Assembly: GCF_947496875.1 (NCBI RefSeq)
Contig: NZ_CANMEH010000011.1
Location: forward strand, 28,930-92,929
Reading direction: 5' to 3'
DNA: 64,000 nucleotides
Origin: an uncultured Paracoccus sp.
GTDB taxonomy: Bacteria > Pseudomonadota > Alphaproteobacteria > Rhodobacterales > Rhodobacteraceae
Shown in pieces: positions 9,682-18,096 of this stretch; within the stretch, counting starts at the first letter, position 1; each line of letters opens with the position of its first letter. The notes below the pieces were generated by a model. It was not told the origin of the DNA, searched no databases, and was given only the letters and a program-made list of their open reading frames with translations. The position numbers were made by a program, and so were the translations under genes.

Positions 9682-10394
9682 TGGCAGAGGCGCCCGTGCC
9701 CCCGCCGATCGAGACCAGCGGCCTCAACCACTGGTTCGGCCATGGCGAGGCGAGGAAGCAGGCGATCTTCGACGTCAGCCTGACGGTGGCTCGGGGCAGC
9801 CTGACGGTGCTGATGGGCCCGTCGGGGTCGGGCAAGACGACCCTGCTGACCCTGATGGGCTGTCTGCGCGATGTGCAGGACGGATCGATCCGCCTGCTGG
9901 GCCAGGAACTGGCGGATGCCAGTGAACGCCGGCTCGTGGCACTGCGGCGCCGGCTGGGCTTCATCTTCCAGGCCCACAACCTGCATGAAAGCCTGACCGC
10001 GCGGCAGAACGTGCTGATGGGATTGCAGGTCAAGGGGGGCCGTGTGCATGCCGGGGATCGCGACGCCGCGGCCGCACATGTGCTGGGCCTGCTGGGTCTC
10101 GGCGAGCGGATGGATTACCTGCCCGCCAACCTGTCGGGCGGGCAGAAACAGCGCGTCGCCATCGCCCGCGCGCTGGTCGGCGACCCGGAGGTGGTGTTTG
10201 CCGACGAACCGACGGCGGCCCTGGACCGCGACAGCGGCATGAACGTCGTCGAACTGCTCAAGCGGATGGGCAAGGCGCGGGGCACGACCACGGTGATGGT
10301 GACCCACGACAATCGCATCCTCGGGCTGGCCGACCGGATCCTGACGATGGAGGACGGGCGGATCGTCGAGGACAGCGTCCGTCCGCATCGCTGA
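9681..10394 (+). CDS. DevA-type ABC exporter ATP-binding protein
   Basis: ATPase of 237 residues, close to LolD/MacB/DevA proteins. Walker A is GPSGSGKTT (46-54), the signature is LSGGQKQR (151-158), and Walker B is VVFADEP (171-177), followed by TAALD. The start overlaps the permease stop by one base (TGATG). Together with the two upstream genes it should form an adaptor-permease-ATPase exporter. It ends 21 bp before the convergent kinase gene, and I see no terminator hairpin in between. Confidence 0.85.
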   Translation: MAEAPVPPPIETSGLNHWFGHGEARKQAIFDVSLTVARGSLTVLMGPSGSGKTTLLTLMGCLRDVQDGSIRLLGQELADASERRLVALRRRLGFIFQAHNLHESLTARQNVLMGLQVKGGRVHAGDRDAAAAHVLGLLGLGERMDYLPANLSGGQKQRVAIARALVGDPEVVFADEPTAALDRDSGMNVVELLKRMGKARGTTTVMVTHDNRILGLADRILTMEDGRIVEDSVRPHR

Positions 10395-10415
10395 CGTTCC
10401 GTCAGGCAGGATCTA

Positions 10416-11414
10416 TCACAGCAGCCCTTCGGCCTGGAACAGCGCCCGGACGTCGCGCTCCGGGCGCGCGCCGACATGGCTGATCACCTCGGCCGCGGCG
10501 ATGCAGCCCATGCGGCCCGCGACCTCCAAGGGCCGTCCGGTCACGAGACCGAAGATCAGCCCGGCTGCGAACTGGTCGCCGGCGCCGGTCGCATCGACCG
10601 GCCTGATCCGGTGAACCGGCACGGTCACGCGCTCGCCGTCGCGGATCAGGATCGCGTCCTCGCCCGACCGGGTGCAGATGACCGTTCCGCAATCCGCCGC
10701 CGCCAGCGACAGCGCCGCCTGAAGGTCATCGACTTGGTACAGCGATTGCCATTCGTGGACATTGCCGATCACGTAATCCATCGGCCCCGCCACCAGCTGG
10801 CGGAAATCGTCGCGGTGGCGGTCGACGCAGAACGGATCGCTGAGGGCGATTCCGGCCTGCCCGCCCGCGTCCCGGCAGGCGGCGGCAGCCTTGCGGAACG
10901 CGGCCTTGCCGCCGTCCTTGTCGAACAGATATCCCTCGAGGAACAGCCACGGTCCCTGTGCGAACAGGCCGCTGTCCACATCCGTTTCGTCCAGTTCGGC
11001 GGAAATGCCCAGATAGGTGTTCATCGACCGTTCGCCGTCCGGGGTCACGTAGATGATCGACCGCGATGTCGGCTGGCCTGCGTCACCCACCGGAGGCGTC
11101 ACGAACTCGGTTCCATCCGCCGCCATCTCGTGGGCATAGGCATGGCCAAGGTCGTCGGCGGCCACGCGACCGATGAACGCCGTCGTGAGGCCCAGCCGCC
11201 CGAGACCGGCCAGCGTGTTCGCGACCGATCCGCCAGGCACCAGCCTCGCGCTGTGATGACCGGCCCCCTGCTCAGCCATCAGCGCCTCGGCACGGTCGCG
11301 GTCGATCAGCTGCATGATCCCCTTGTGGACGCCCAGGCGGGCCAGCACCTCGTCCGGAACGGGGGCGATCACGTCCATGATCGCGTTGCCGACGCCAATC
11401 ACCTGATGGCCCAT
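10416..11414 (-). CDS. PfkB-family sugar/nucleoside kinase, probably adenosine kinase
   Basis: Ribokinase-fold kinase of 332 residues. The first PfkB signature region is GGSVANTLAG (61-70). The second is DATGAGDQFAAG (274-285), with the catalytic Asp280 and the GAGD anion hole. Rhodobacterales orthologs are usually called adenosine kinase, which would recycle adenosine to AMP, but ribokinase-like specificity cannot be excluded from motifs. It is monocistronic by spacing and convergent with the exporter operon. Confidence 0.75.
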   Translation of the reverse strand: MGHQVIGVGNAIMDVIAPVPDEVLARLGVHKGIMQLIDRDRAEALMAEQGAGHHSARLVPGGSVANTLAGLGRLGLTTAFIGRVAADDLGHAYAHEMAADGTEFVTPPVGDAGQPTSRSIIYVTPDGERSMNTYLGISAELDETDVDSGLFAQGPWLFLEGYLFDKDGGKAAFRKAAAACRDAGGQAGIALSDPFCVDRHRDDFRQLVAGPMDYVIGNVHEWQSLYQVDDLQAALSLAAADCGTVICTRSGEDAILIRDGERVTVPVHRIRPVDATGAGDQFAAGLIFGLVTGRPLEVAGRMGCIAAAEVISHVGARPERDVRALFQAEGLL

Positions 11415-11496
11415 AATCCCTCCGTCTCCTGCTGGTGCCGCTCGTCAATGGCTTCTGACCGCGGCGACGGCAAGGTCCCAAAGTCGGGGCAGGTGA

Positions 11497-12279
11497 TCAG
11501 GGGTCGGTCGTCTTCGGCTCGAACGGACAGAGGTCGCGGATCGGGCAGATCGGACAGCGCGGCCGTCGCGCCTGGCAGATGTAGCGCCCGTGCAGGATCA
11601 GCCAGTGATGGGCATTGCGCTGGAACTCGGCGGGCACGTTGTCCTCGATCGCGCGTTCGACCTCGGCTTCGTCGCGGCCCGGGGCCAGCCGGGTGCGGTT
11701 GCCGACGCGGAAGATATGCGTGTCGACCGCCTGCGCCGGCAGGCCCCAGATGCAGTTCAACACCACGTTCGCGGTCTTGCGCCCGACCCCCGGCAACGAC
11801 ATCAGGGCGGCGCGCGACGACGGCACCTGCCCGTCATGCTCATCCACCAGCCGCTGTGACAGCGCCACCACGTTCCTGGCCTTCTGCCGGAACAGGCCGA
11901 TCGTCTTGATGTGTTCGGTGACCCCTTCGACGCCCAGCTCGACCATCGACTGTGGCGTCGGCGCGGCGGCGAACAGGTCCGGGGTTGCCTTGTTCACACC
12001 CGCGTCGGTAGCCTGCGCCGACAGCGCGACGGCCACCAGCAGCGTGAACGGATCCTGGTAGACGAGCTCGGTCACGGGATCAGGGTCGGCATCGCGCAGC
12101 CGGGAAAATGCCGCCATTTGCGCGTGATACGGCAGGGCGGCAGGCAAGCGGCCCTTGCTGCCGGCCGAGCCGCCGGTGCGACGACTGCGGCGCGCCGGCG
12201 GCTCGCCCTCACCAGCCGCGCGCGTCGGCGCGCGATTCTCGGCGGGGCCGGACGATCCGCTCCCCGGGATCTTGGACAT
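11497..12279 (-). CDS. nth: endonuclease III
   Basis: Base-excision DNA glycosylase/AP lyase for oxidised pyrimidines. The helix-hairpin-helix LPGVGRKTA (162-170) carries the catalytic Lys168, and Asp186 sits in AVDTHIF. Cys235, 242, 245 and 251 make the C-x6-C-x2-C-x5-C [4Fe-4S] cluster. At 260 residues it is about 50 longer than E. coli Nth. Homology begins near residue 55, and the basic, disordered N-terminus may be real or may reflect a later start. It is divergent from the OmpA lipoprotein gene. Confidence 0.93.
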   Translation of the reverse strand: MSKIPGSGSSGPAENRAPTRAAGEGEPPARRSRRTGGSAGSKGRLPAALPYHAQMAAFSRLRDADPDPVTELVYQDPFTLLVAVALSAQATDAGVNKATPDLFAAAPTPQSMVELGVEGVTEHIKTIGLFRQKARNVVALSQRLVDEHDGQVPSSRAALMSLPGVGRKTANVVLNCIWGLPAQAVDTHIFRVGNRTRLAPGRDEAEVERAIEDNVPAEFQRNAHHWLILHGRYICQARRPRCPICPIRDLCPFEPKTTDP

Positions 12280-12481
12280 GGGCTTCCCCCGAGGTTATGA
12301 CATGAGGCGCGGGCCGAGCGATCGCGCCCATCGCCCTATTGTGACGCATTGTCAACGTATTCCGCCCCATTCACCTGCAGCTGCACGCAACCAAGCGGCC
12401 CCGGGATGGTTGAGTAGCCGAAGGGACGCGGTCCCTCCCACACCGCCGCCAGCCTGTGCGGCCCAGATAAGGATCTTTCCC

Positions 12482-13141
12482 ATGAAGACACGGATCACGC
12501 TGCTGCTTGCCGGTATCGGCCTGATGGCGCTTGGCGCCTGCACGGAAACCGCCATGCAGCCGTCCGAGATGTCGCGCACCCAGCAGGGGGCGCTTGCCGG
12601 CGCCGCGGCGGGCGCGATCTACGGCGCCGTCCGTGATGACGACAGCAGCGATCGCGGCAAGGACGTGGTCAAGGGCGCGATCGCCGGCGGCATCGCAGGC
12701 GGCGCCGTCGGTGCCGTCCTGGACGCCCAGGCGCGCGCGCTGCAGGCGCAGGTCACCACGCCCGGGGTGCAGGTGGTCAACACCGGCAGCAGCCTGAACG
12801 TCATCCTGCCCGAAGGCGTGCTGTTCGCCGTCGACAGCGCCGCGGTGTCGGGTCCCGCCCAGGCCGACCTGTATGCCGTCGCGCGCAACCTGCAGCAATA
12901 TCCGAACTCGACCGTGCAGGTCGTCGGCCACACCGATGACACCGGCTCTGCCGCCTACAACCAGACGCTGTCGCAGCAGCGCGCCCGGTCGGTCGCCAAC
13001 ATCCTGGCCGCCGGCGGCGTGTCGCCCACGCGGATCGTCGCGGTCGGCCGGGGCGAGGCGCAGCCGATCGCCTCGAACAGCACCGCAGCCGGTCGCGCCC
13101 AGAACCGCAGGGTCGAGATCATCATCCTGCCCAACGGCTGA
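12482..13141 (+). CDS. OmpA-family peptidoglycan-associated lipoprotein
   Basis: Predicted outer-membrane lipoprotein of 219 residues. The ATG at 12482 has AAGGAT upstream, and the signal peptide ends in the lipobox LGAC with Cys20. A Gly/Ala-rich glycine-zipper segment (about 37-85, GALAGAAAGAIYG and GAIAGGIAGGAVGAVL) is followed by an OmpA-like domain (about 105-217). That domain includes VVGHTDDTGS and the RAQNRRVEI motif that binds diaminopimelate in peptidoglycan. It resembles YiaD-type proteins. A long upstream open frame from 12155 has no support and would bury the signal peptide. Confidence 0.88.
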   Translation: MKTRITLLLAGIGLMALGACTETAMQPSEMSRTQQGALAGAAAGAIYGAVRDDDSSDRGKDVVKGAIAGGIAGGAVGAVLDAQARALQAQVTTPGVQVVNTGSSLNVILPEGVLFAVDSAAVSGPAQADLYAVARNLQQYPNSTVQVVGHTDDTGSAAYNQTLSQQRARSVANILAAGGVSPTRIVAVGRGEAQPIASNSTAAGRAQNRRVEIIILPNG

Positions 13142-13163
13142 GGCGGCTCCGATCAACCACACA

Positions 13164-13189
13164 GGGCCGGGGCATGCCCCGGCCCTTTT
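13164..13189 (+). terminator. rho-independent terminator of the OmpA lipoprotein gene
   Basis: GGGCCGGGGC and GCCCCGGCCC form a perfect 10-bp stem around AT, followed by TTTT on the plus strand, 22 bp after the stop codon. Confidence 0.85.
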
Positions 13190-13212
13190 CATGCGCCGAT
13201 TGGCGATGGATG

Positions 13213-13240
13213 AAAAAAGCACCCGGTCATCACCGGGCGC
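13213..13240 (-). terminator. rho-independent terminator of the ATP synthase F0 operon
   Basis: Read on the minus strand, a GC-CCCGGT/ACCGGG-GC stem with one mismatch is followed by six T. It lies about 45 bp after the atpF stop, back to back with the terminator of the convergent OmpA gene. Confidence 0.8.
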
Positions 13241-13283
13241 TTGTCAGACGATCACTGCAGCGTACCCTGCGGATCGCACCGGT

Positions 13284-13841
13284 TCAGTTGAGGTGGCGCG
13301 CCACGTCGTCGATCGCCCGATCGATCCCGGCCCGCCGGTCGGACTCGGAAGTCTGGCGCATCAAGACATCGGTCGCGGCAGCGACGGCGACCTGAACGGC
13401 GCGATTGCGGACGGCCCGGATCGCATCCGCCTCGGCCGATGCGATCTGATCCTCGGCCGCCTTCAGACGCCGCTTGATCGACTGTTCCAGATCTGCCTTT
13501 GCCTTTTCGGCCTGCGCCAGCGCCTCGCGCTTGGCGTTGGCGACGATCTCGTCCGCCTGGCCCTTGACCTCGCGCTGACGACGCTCATAGCCGGCATAGA
13601 TTTCCTGCGCCTCATCGCGCAGGCGCCGCGCCTCGGCCAGATCCGCCCGGATGCCCTCGGCGCGCCGGTCCAGCAGCTTGCCGATCAACGCCGGCACCCG
13701 GTAATACAGCAGGATCCCGACAAAGACGAGGAACGCCACCAGCACGATGAAGTCCGTGTTGCGCAGCGAGAAGAACGGCCCCGTCGCCGCGAAGGCGGGG
13801 GATCCCGCCACGACAAGAGCTGCGGTCAGGCGGGCGATCAT
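13284..13841 (-). CDS. atpF: ATP synthase F0 subunit b
   Basis: Peripheral stalk subunit, 185 residues. After a short signal-like stretch comes a single membrane helix (about 30-48, [18 protein letters not shown]). A long Ala/Glu/Arg-rich coiled coil (about 50-165) then reaches the F1 head. It starts 4 bp inside the b' gene (ATGA overlap), so b and b' are coupled, as expected for the heterodimeric stalk of Rhodobacterales. It is the last gene of the F0 operon. Confidence 0.92.
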   Translation of the reverse strand: MIARLTAALVVAGSPAFAATGPFFSLRNTDFIVLVAFLVFVGILLYYRVPALIGKLLDRRAEGIRADLAEARRLRDEAQEIYAGYERRQREVKGQADEIVANAKREALAQAEKAKADLEQSIKRRLKAAEDQIASAEADAIRAVRNRAVQVAVAAATDVLMRQTSESDRRAGIDRAIDDVARHLN

Positions 13842-14695
13842 TGGACGGCTCCCTTCATGCGGGCTTCGACGGCGGCGTCGATCGCGGCCGGGTCGGGCTG
13901 CGCGCCAAAGGTGCGGACCAGTTCGGCGGCGACATCGCGTGCCACGCTGCGCGCGTCCTCGACGGCGCTTGCGCGAATTTCGCCGATCCGCCGCTCGGAC
14001 TCGACCGTCCGCGCCGAAATCTCGGCGTCCGCACGGGCAATCGCGGCGTCCAGTTCACCCTGGATTTCGGCCCGGTTGGCGGCCACGATCTTCTGGGCCT
14101 CGGTCCGCGCTTCGGACAGCGCCTTGTCATAGGCGGCCTCGGCGTCCTTGGCCTTCTGCTTGAAGTCCTCGGCGGCCATCAGGTCGTTGGTCATCAGACC
14201 CTGGCGGTCCGCGAGGATGCGGCCGATCCGGGGCAGCGCCACCCGCGACAGGGCGAAGTAGATCACCGCAAGTGCGACCAGCAGCCAGAAGATCTGGTTG
14301 CCGAAGGTCGAGAAATCGAGTTGTGGCATGCCCGCCGACGCGGCCGCGTCATGCGCCCCGGCAGCAGTGGCGGCGGTCCCGTCGGCGACCACGGCATGGG
14401 TTCCGTCGGTGGCGACCGGAGCATGGCCGAGCCCGGGCTCGGCGACGGGTGCGGCGTGTTCCGCGCCAGTGGCGTTCGGAACGACAATCGCGTCCGTCGC
14501 GACGGTCGCGGGCTCACCCGTTCCAGCAGTCACGGCAGGTTCGGGGACCACGACGATGGTGTCCGTCCCTGCCTGCGCTGGCACCACAACGGCTTCAGCC
14601 TGCTCGCTGGACAGGGGCACCGTGGTCGCCGTGCCTGTCCCCGAGGGTGTGGATTGGATCGCGACAGGCGCGGTCTGCTGCAAAAGCGTGATCAT
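13838..14695 (-). CDS. atpG: ATP synthase F0 subunit b' with long N-terminal extension
   Basis: Second stalk subunit (b'), also called atpF2 or atpX. The conserved part begins at Met123 ([17 protein letters not shown]) with a membrane helix at about 133-150, then a coiled coil to residue 280. Ahead of it is about 120 residues of Ala/Thr/Val/Pro/Gly-rich low-complexity sequence, whereas relatives usually have about 20-30. No other in-frame ATG with a ribosome site is apparent within the extension. Translation could still begin at 14329, giving a 163-residue protein of normal size. The extension would face the periplasm. Confidence 0.85.
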   Translation of the reverse strand: MITLLQQTAPVAIQSTPSGTGTATTVPLSSEQAEAVVVPAQAGTDTIVVVPEPAVTAGTGEPATVATDAIVVPNATGAEHAAPVAEPGLGHAPVATDGTHAVVADGTAATAAGAHDAAASAGMPQLDFSTFGNQIFWLLVALAVIYFALSRVALPRIGRILADRQGLMTNDLMAAEDFKQKAKDAEAAYDKALSEARTEAQKIVAANRAEIQGELDAAIARADAEISARTVESERRIGEIRASAVEDARSVARDVAAELVRTFGAQPDPAAIDAAVEARMKGAVQ

Positions 14696-14777
14696 GTGCT
14701 GTCCCTGGCGTACGGTTGGCGATCGGGTGAGGGGTCAATTGACGCCCCCACCCAAAAGCAAGGAGTGGCCGTCAGGA

Positions 14778-15032
14778 TCAGGCAGCGAACAGCAGCAGCA
14801 GCGCGACGAGGAACGAGAAGATCCCGAGCGCTTCGGCAAAGGCCATGCCGATGAACAGCGTCGCGGTCTGCGATGCGGCCGCCGACGGATTGCGCAGGGC
14901 GCCCGACAGGTAGTTGCCGGCAACGTTGCCCACCCCCATCGCGGCACCGGCCATGCCGATGCAGGCCAGACCCGCGCCGATGTACTTGCCCCAGTCGGCG
15001 GTGGCGACGGCGGTGACGACTTCGTTTTCCAT
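14778..15032 (-). CDS. atpE: ATP synthase F0 subunit c
   Basis: Proteolipid that forms the rotor ring. The 84 residues make two membrane helices (about 14-40 and 55-82) with the proton-carrying Glu67 in GMAFAEALG and the polar loop RNPSAA between them. The start at 15032 has AAGGAG 8 nt upstream; an open frame reaching to 15218 overlaps atpB and is not supported. It sits between atpB and the b' gene in the usual order. Confidence 0.96.
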   Translation of the reverse strand: MENEVVTAVATADWGKYIGAGLACIGMAGAAMGVGNVAGNYLSGALRNPSAAASQTATLFIGMAFAEALGIFSFLVALLLLFAA

Positions 15033-15082
15033 GCGAAAGAACTCCTTGGGTGTATGGAAAGGGTGGTGAGGGGCCTGACCGG

Positions 15083-15880
15083 TCAGTGCACCGGATGCAG
15101 CGCGTCCTTCAGATAGACGCAGGTCAGGATGGTGAAGACATAGGCCTGGATCACGGCGACCAGCACCTCCAGCCCGTACATGCCGACGATCGCCAGGATC
15201 GACACCGGGGCGATCCACAGGATCGCGGCAAAGGCCGCGAACACCTTGATGACGGCGTGGCCGGCCATGATGTTGCCTGCAAGTCGGATGGAATGGCTGA
15301 CCGGACGCACGAAGTAGGAGATCAGCTCGATCACCGCCAGCACCGGTCGCAACGCCAGCGGCGCGGACTTGACCCAGAACAGCTCCAGGAAATGCGATCC
15401 GTTCAGGACGAAGCCGAGGATCGTCACGCCCAGGAACACCGCAAGCGCCAGCACGGCGGTCACGGCGATGTGCGACGTGGTCGAGAACGAGGTCGGGATC
15501 AACCCCAGGATGTTCGCGAACAGGATGAAGCAGAACAGGGTGAAGACATAGGGGAAGTATTTCAGCCCGTCCTTGCCCGCCACGTCCTCGACCATCTTGT
15601 GGACCATGCCATAGGCCAGTTCGGCCATGGACTGGACACGCGACGGGATCAGCGCACGCCCCCGGGTGCCCAGGACGAACAATCCGATGATCGCCAGGAC
15701 AGACAGCGCCAGCCAGAGCGTCACGTTGGTGGGTTCGAACCAGCGGACGCAGCCGTCGGTCAGCCCGGCGGCCGGGTTGCAGCTGCCCGGCTCGATGTCG
15801 CGGAACAGCGGCCTGACGATGAACTGGTCCATCGGGTGGAACACCAGGCCCGTTTCTTCGCCGCTCGCTTCAGTCGCCAC
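15083..15880 (-). CDS. atpB: ATP synthase F0 subunit a
   Basis: Membrane subunit forming the proton half-channels next to the c-ring, 265 residues with about five to six helices. The essential Arg199 lies in [13 protein letters not shown], and Glu185 lies in [10 protein letters not shown]. It overlaps the end of atpI by 11 bp and precedes atpE by 50 bp. Length and motif spacing are normal for alphaproteobacteria. Confidence 0.95.
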   Translation of the reverse strand: MATEASGEETGLVFHPMDQFIVRPLFRDIEPGSCNPAAGLTDGCVRWFEPTNVTLWLALSVLAIIGLFVLGTRGRALIPSRVQSMAELAYGMVHKMVEDVAGKDGLKYFPYVFTLFCFILFANILGLIPTSFSTTSHIAVTAVLALAVFLGVTILGFVLNGSHFLELFWVKSAPLALRPVLAVIELISYFVRPVSHSIRLAGNIMAGHAVIKVFAAFAAILWIAPVSILAIVGMYGLEVLVAVIQAYVFTILTCVYLKDALHPVH

Positions 15881-16283
15881 GCTCTGTCCCCTTCGTCGTC
15901 CCCGGCGCTGCCGGATGTTGCCCTGCCGGATCGTCCGGCCCCTGTTCCGGTGCGGCCCCGTCGTGCCCCGGTGCCGCCATCTCTGCGGCGGTCCGGAGCA
16001 TCGTCTTCACCCCGGCGGCAAAGCCCAGCAGGATGAAGATCACCAGCAGGATCGGCGTGGTGCCGAACAGCCGGTCGAGTCCGTATCCGACGCCGAAGCC
16101 GATGCCCAACCCGGCCACCAGTTCGACCACCATCCGCCAGGCCTGGTTGGCCTGATGGAACTTGTCTGCCCCCGGCGTTGCCTGCCGGCCATCGCCACGG
16201 GCGCGGCTCAGCTTGTCTTCCAGCGCACGCAGCCGTTCAGCGTCGCGGCGCCGGTCGGCGTCATGCTGGCTGTCCTGCGCCAA
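15870..16283 (-). CDS. atpI: ATP synthase accessory protein AtpI
   Basis: Small membrane protein of 137 residues that in other bacteria helps assemble the c-ring or carries Mg2+. It has a charged N-terminus and two membrane segments (about 51-72 and 76-96, with [18 protein letters not shown] between), then an acidic Pro-rich tail. The start codon appears to be TTG at 16283, without a strong ribosome site, so the exact start is uncertain. It is first in the F0 operon, about 25 bp after a good promoter. Confidence 0.85.
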   Translation of the reverse strand: MAQDSQHDADRRRDAERLRALEDKLSRARGDGRQATPGADKFHQANQAWRMVVELVAGLGIGFGVGYGLDRLFGTTPILLVIFILLGFAAGVKTMLRTAAEMAAPGHDGAAPEQGPDDPAGQHPAAPGTTKGTERGD

Positions 16284-16309
16284 GGAGGCATCCCCGTTCG
16301 GTTGCGGTG

Positions 16310-16338
16310 CTGATAGGGTCTGGTGGAAGCCGAGTCAA
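16310..16338 (-). promoter_or_regulatory. sigma-70-type promoter of the F0 operon
   Basis: On the minus strand a -35 TTGACT (16338-16333) and a -10 TATCAG (16315-16310) are separated by exactly 17 bp. Transcription would start near 16303, giving a short leader before atpI. Confidence 0.6.
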
Positions 16339-16451
16339 CCTGAGCAGACAGGGTGATAACATGGCCGCAAGTGGTTGATTCTAGGATATAGACCGGCTCT
16401 GATCCGTCCGGAGGGGTCGGGGGGCTCGTCCGCACCGCGCCGTTCGTCACA

Positions 16452-16469
16452 TTCAACGCAAAGGTTGAA
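16452..16469. promoter_or_regulatory. inverted repeat, candidate ArsR operator
   Basis: TTCAAC-N6-GTTGAA is a perfect 6-bp-arm inverted repeat. It covers the ribosome-binding region (AAGG, 16461-16464) of the ArsR gene starting at 16475. The position suits autorepression. Confidence 0.45.
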
Positions 16470-16474
16470 CATTC

Positions 16475-16834
16475 TTGCCCGCCAATCCGGATCCTCCCGC
16501 GACGCTCGATGCCGTCTTTGCCGCCCTGGCCGATCCGACCCGGCGCGCCATTCTGACGATGCTGCTGGAAGACGACATGGCGGTGACCGACGTGGCGGCA
16601 CCGTTCGGGATCAGCCTTGCGGCGATATCAAAGCACCTTGCCACTTTGGCCGCGGCAGGGCTGATCCGTCAGGAACGCCGGGGTCGGATCACGTGGTGCA
16701 AGCTGGATCCCGACGGGATGCGGCACGCGTCGATCTGGATGCGCGGCTTCGGCCAGATCGATCCGGTCGATCTCGACGATTTCGAGCGGTTCCTGCGCGC
16801 GGAGTTGCCGGGGAACTGGACAGACCAGAGCTGA
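16475..16834 (+). CDS. ArsR-family transcriptional regulator
   Basis: Winged-helix regulator of 119 residues. LADPTRRAILTML (about 17-29) is the usual entry helix, and VTDVAAPFGISLAAISKHLATL (about 37-58) is the helix-turn-helix. The wing is RRGRITWCKLD. The single Cys leaves no metal site of the CxC type. Such ArsR proteins usually sit beside an SRPBCC/AHSA1 gene, which is missing here. The start is TTG, with AAGG 10 nt upstream, placed directly after an inverted repeat. Confidence 0.8.
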   Translation: MPANPDPPATLDAVFAALADPTRRAILTMLLEDDMAVTDVAAPFGISLAAISKHLATLAAAGLIRQERRGRITWCKLDPDGMRHASIWMRGFGQIDPVDLDDFERFLRAELPGNWTDQS

Positions 16835-16837
16835 CGC

Positions 16838-16945
16838 ATGCCGGCGAACCACCCCCACCCGGCCTTCTGCGACGCGATTCGGAACACCGATTGGCCGCAG
16901 GCCCGGGCGGAGGAGGCCGTCAGAGGTCAGGCCGCGACGCCGTAG
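16838..16945 (+). CDS. possible short open reading frame after arsR
   Basis: A 35-codon frame begins 3 bp after the ArsR stop, with about 85-90% G/C third positions. It has no clear ribosome site and matches nothing I recognise. Its end overlaps the end of the convergent 49-residue gene. It could be a remnant of a partner gene or chance. Confidence 0.25.
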   Translation: MPANHPHPAFCDAIRNTDWPQARAEEAVRGQAATP

Positions 16946-17076
16946 GTGATCGGTTCAGCCACGGCAGCCGGTGCCTTGTACTCGTAATAGTCGTACATCT
17001 GGGTCAGCACGGCGATGCCGGCAGCGGCAATCGGATTCTGCGGCAGGTTGGCCGGGCGGATGGTGATCGTGTTCAT
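16927..17076 (-). CDS. 49-residue protein of unknown function
   Basis: I do not recognise this protein. The ATG at 17076 has GGAG 7 nt upstream. It is mostly apolar (ANLPQNPIAAAGIAVLTQM) with a Tyr-rich patch YDYYEYKAP, which could be an amphipathic surface-binding helix, but no domain is visible. A perfect CTGC-N3-GCAG element lies 42-52 bp upstream. In Paracoccus that is the binding pattern of PhaR, the regulator of polyhydroxyalkanoate granule genes, so a granule-associated role is possible. That is inference from one site. Confidence 0.6.
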   Translation of the reverse strand: MNTITIRPANLPQNPIAAAGIAVLTQMYDYYEYKAPAAVAEPITYGVAA

Positions 17077-17116
17077 CGTTCGTCTCCATTCATCCCTCCC
17101 TGCCCCATCATCTAAT

Positions 17117-17129
17117 GCTGCATTGCAGC
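17117..17129. promoter_or_regulatory. PhaR-like palindrome
   Basis: GCTGCA-T-TGCAGC is a perfect inverted repeat containing CTGC-N3-GCAG, the pattern reported for PhaR in Paracoccus denitrificans. It lies 41-53 bp upstream of the 49-residue gene, within reach of its promoter. Confidence 0.45.
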
Positions 17130-17185
17130 GTTTCAAATGCACCTGACCCGACGTCAGATTGCGATTCGGCCGCATGACAATGGGA

Positions 17186-17211
17186 AAGGGCCGCCCATCC
17201 GGACGGCCCTT
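17186..17211 (-). terminator. terminator of the sdh operon
   Basis: AAGGGCCG (17186-17193) pairs with CGGCCCTT (17204-17211), about 20 bp after the sdhB stop. On the minus strand the stem is followed by only a short T-run (TTTCCC). Confidence 0.6.
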
Positions 17212-17232
17212 CTCCGGTGCGGTGAGGCGATC

Positions 17233-18012
17233 TCAGACGACGCGGTCCACCATCATGTGCTTGATGGCCCCGATCGCCTTGGCGGGGTTGAGCCCCTTTG
17301 GGCAGGTGTTCGTGCAGTTCATGATCGTGTGGCAGCGGTACAGTTTGAACGGATCCTCCAGCTGGTCCAGCCGCTCGCCCGTTGCCTCGTCGCGGGAATC
17401 GATGATCCACCGATAGGCGTGCAGCAGCGCCGCCGGGCCTAGGTACTTGTCGCCATTCCACCAGTAGGACGGGCAGGACGTCGAACAGCACGCGCAAAGG
17501 ATGCATTCGTACAGCCCGTCCAGCTTCTTGCGGTCCTCGATCGACTGGCGCCATTCCTTCGGCGGGGTCGGCGTCTCGGTGATCAGATAGGGATTCACGC
17601 TCGCATGCTGGGCGTAGAAATGCGTCAGGTCCGGCACGAGGTCCTTGACCACCGGCATGTGCGGCAGCGGATAGATGTTGATGTCACCCGCGACCTCGTC
17701 GATCCCGTAGATGCAGGCGAGATGATTGCCGCCATCGATCACCATCGCGCAGGACCCGCAGATCCCCTCGCGGCAGGACCTGCGGAAGGTCAGGGTCGGA
17801 TCGATCTCGTTCTTGATCTTGTTCAGCGCGTCGAGAACCATCGGACCGCATTTGTCCAGGTCGATCCAGTAGGTGTCCAGCCGCGGGTTCAGCCCGCTTT
17901 CCGGATCATAGCGATAGATGTTGAACCGCTTCAGGCGGTTCGCCCCTTCGGGCTTGGGCCAGGTCTTGCCCACGGTGATGCGGCTGTTCTTGGGAAGCGT
18001 AAACTGGACCAT
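17233..18012 (-). CDS. sdhB: succinate dehydrogenase iron-sulfur subunit
   Basis: Electron-transfer subunit of complex II, 259 residues. The [2Fe-2S] centre is bound by Cys80, 85, 88 and 100 ([11 protein letters not shown]). The [4Fe-4S] centre uses the [12 protein letters not shown] segment (170-181), and the [3Fe-4S] centre uses [14 protein letters not shown] (227-240) with Cys180. It passes electrons from SdhA to ubiquinone at the SdhCD membrane anchor. It is the last gene of the operon, 84 bp after a small lipoprotein gene. Confidence 0.97.
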   Translation of the reverse strand: MVQFTLPKNSRITVGKTWPKPEGANRLKRFNIYRYDPESGLNPRLDTYWIDLDKCGPMVLDALNKIKNEIDPTLTFRRSCREGICGSCAMVIDGGNHLACIYGIDEVAGDINIYPLPHMPVVKDLVPDLTHFYAQHASVNPYLITETPTPPKEWRQSIEDRKKLDGLYECILCACCSTSCPSYWWNGDKYLGPAALLHAYRWIIDSRDEATGERLDQLEDPFKLYRCHTIMNCTNTCPKGLNPAKAIGAIKHMMVDRVV

Positions 18013-18096
18013 GATCCTGTCCTTCGGTCTGCAGGGTCCCGGCTGCGGGTCCGGGATCGGCCAAGACCGGCGCCAAGGCGCCGATCGGATGTGATT

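Noticed and set aside
15728..15742. GGTTCGAACC-like sequence resembling a tRNA T-loop
   Set aside because: It lies inside atpB and encodes the WFEPTN segment; no acceptor or anticodon stem can be built around it.
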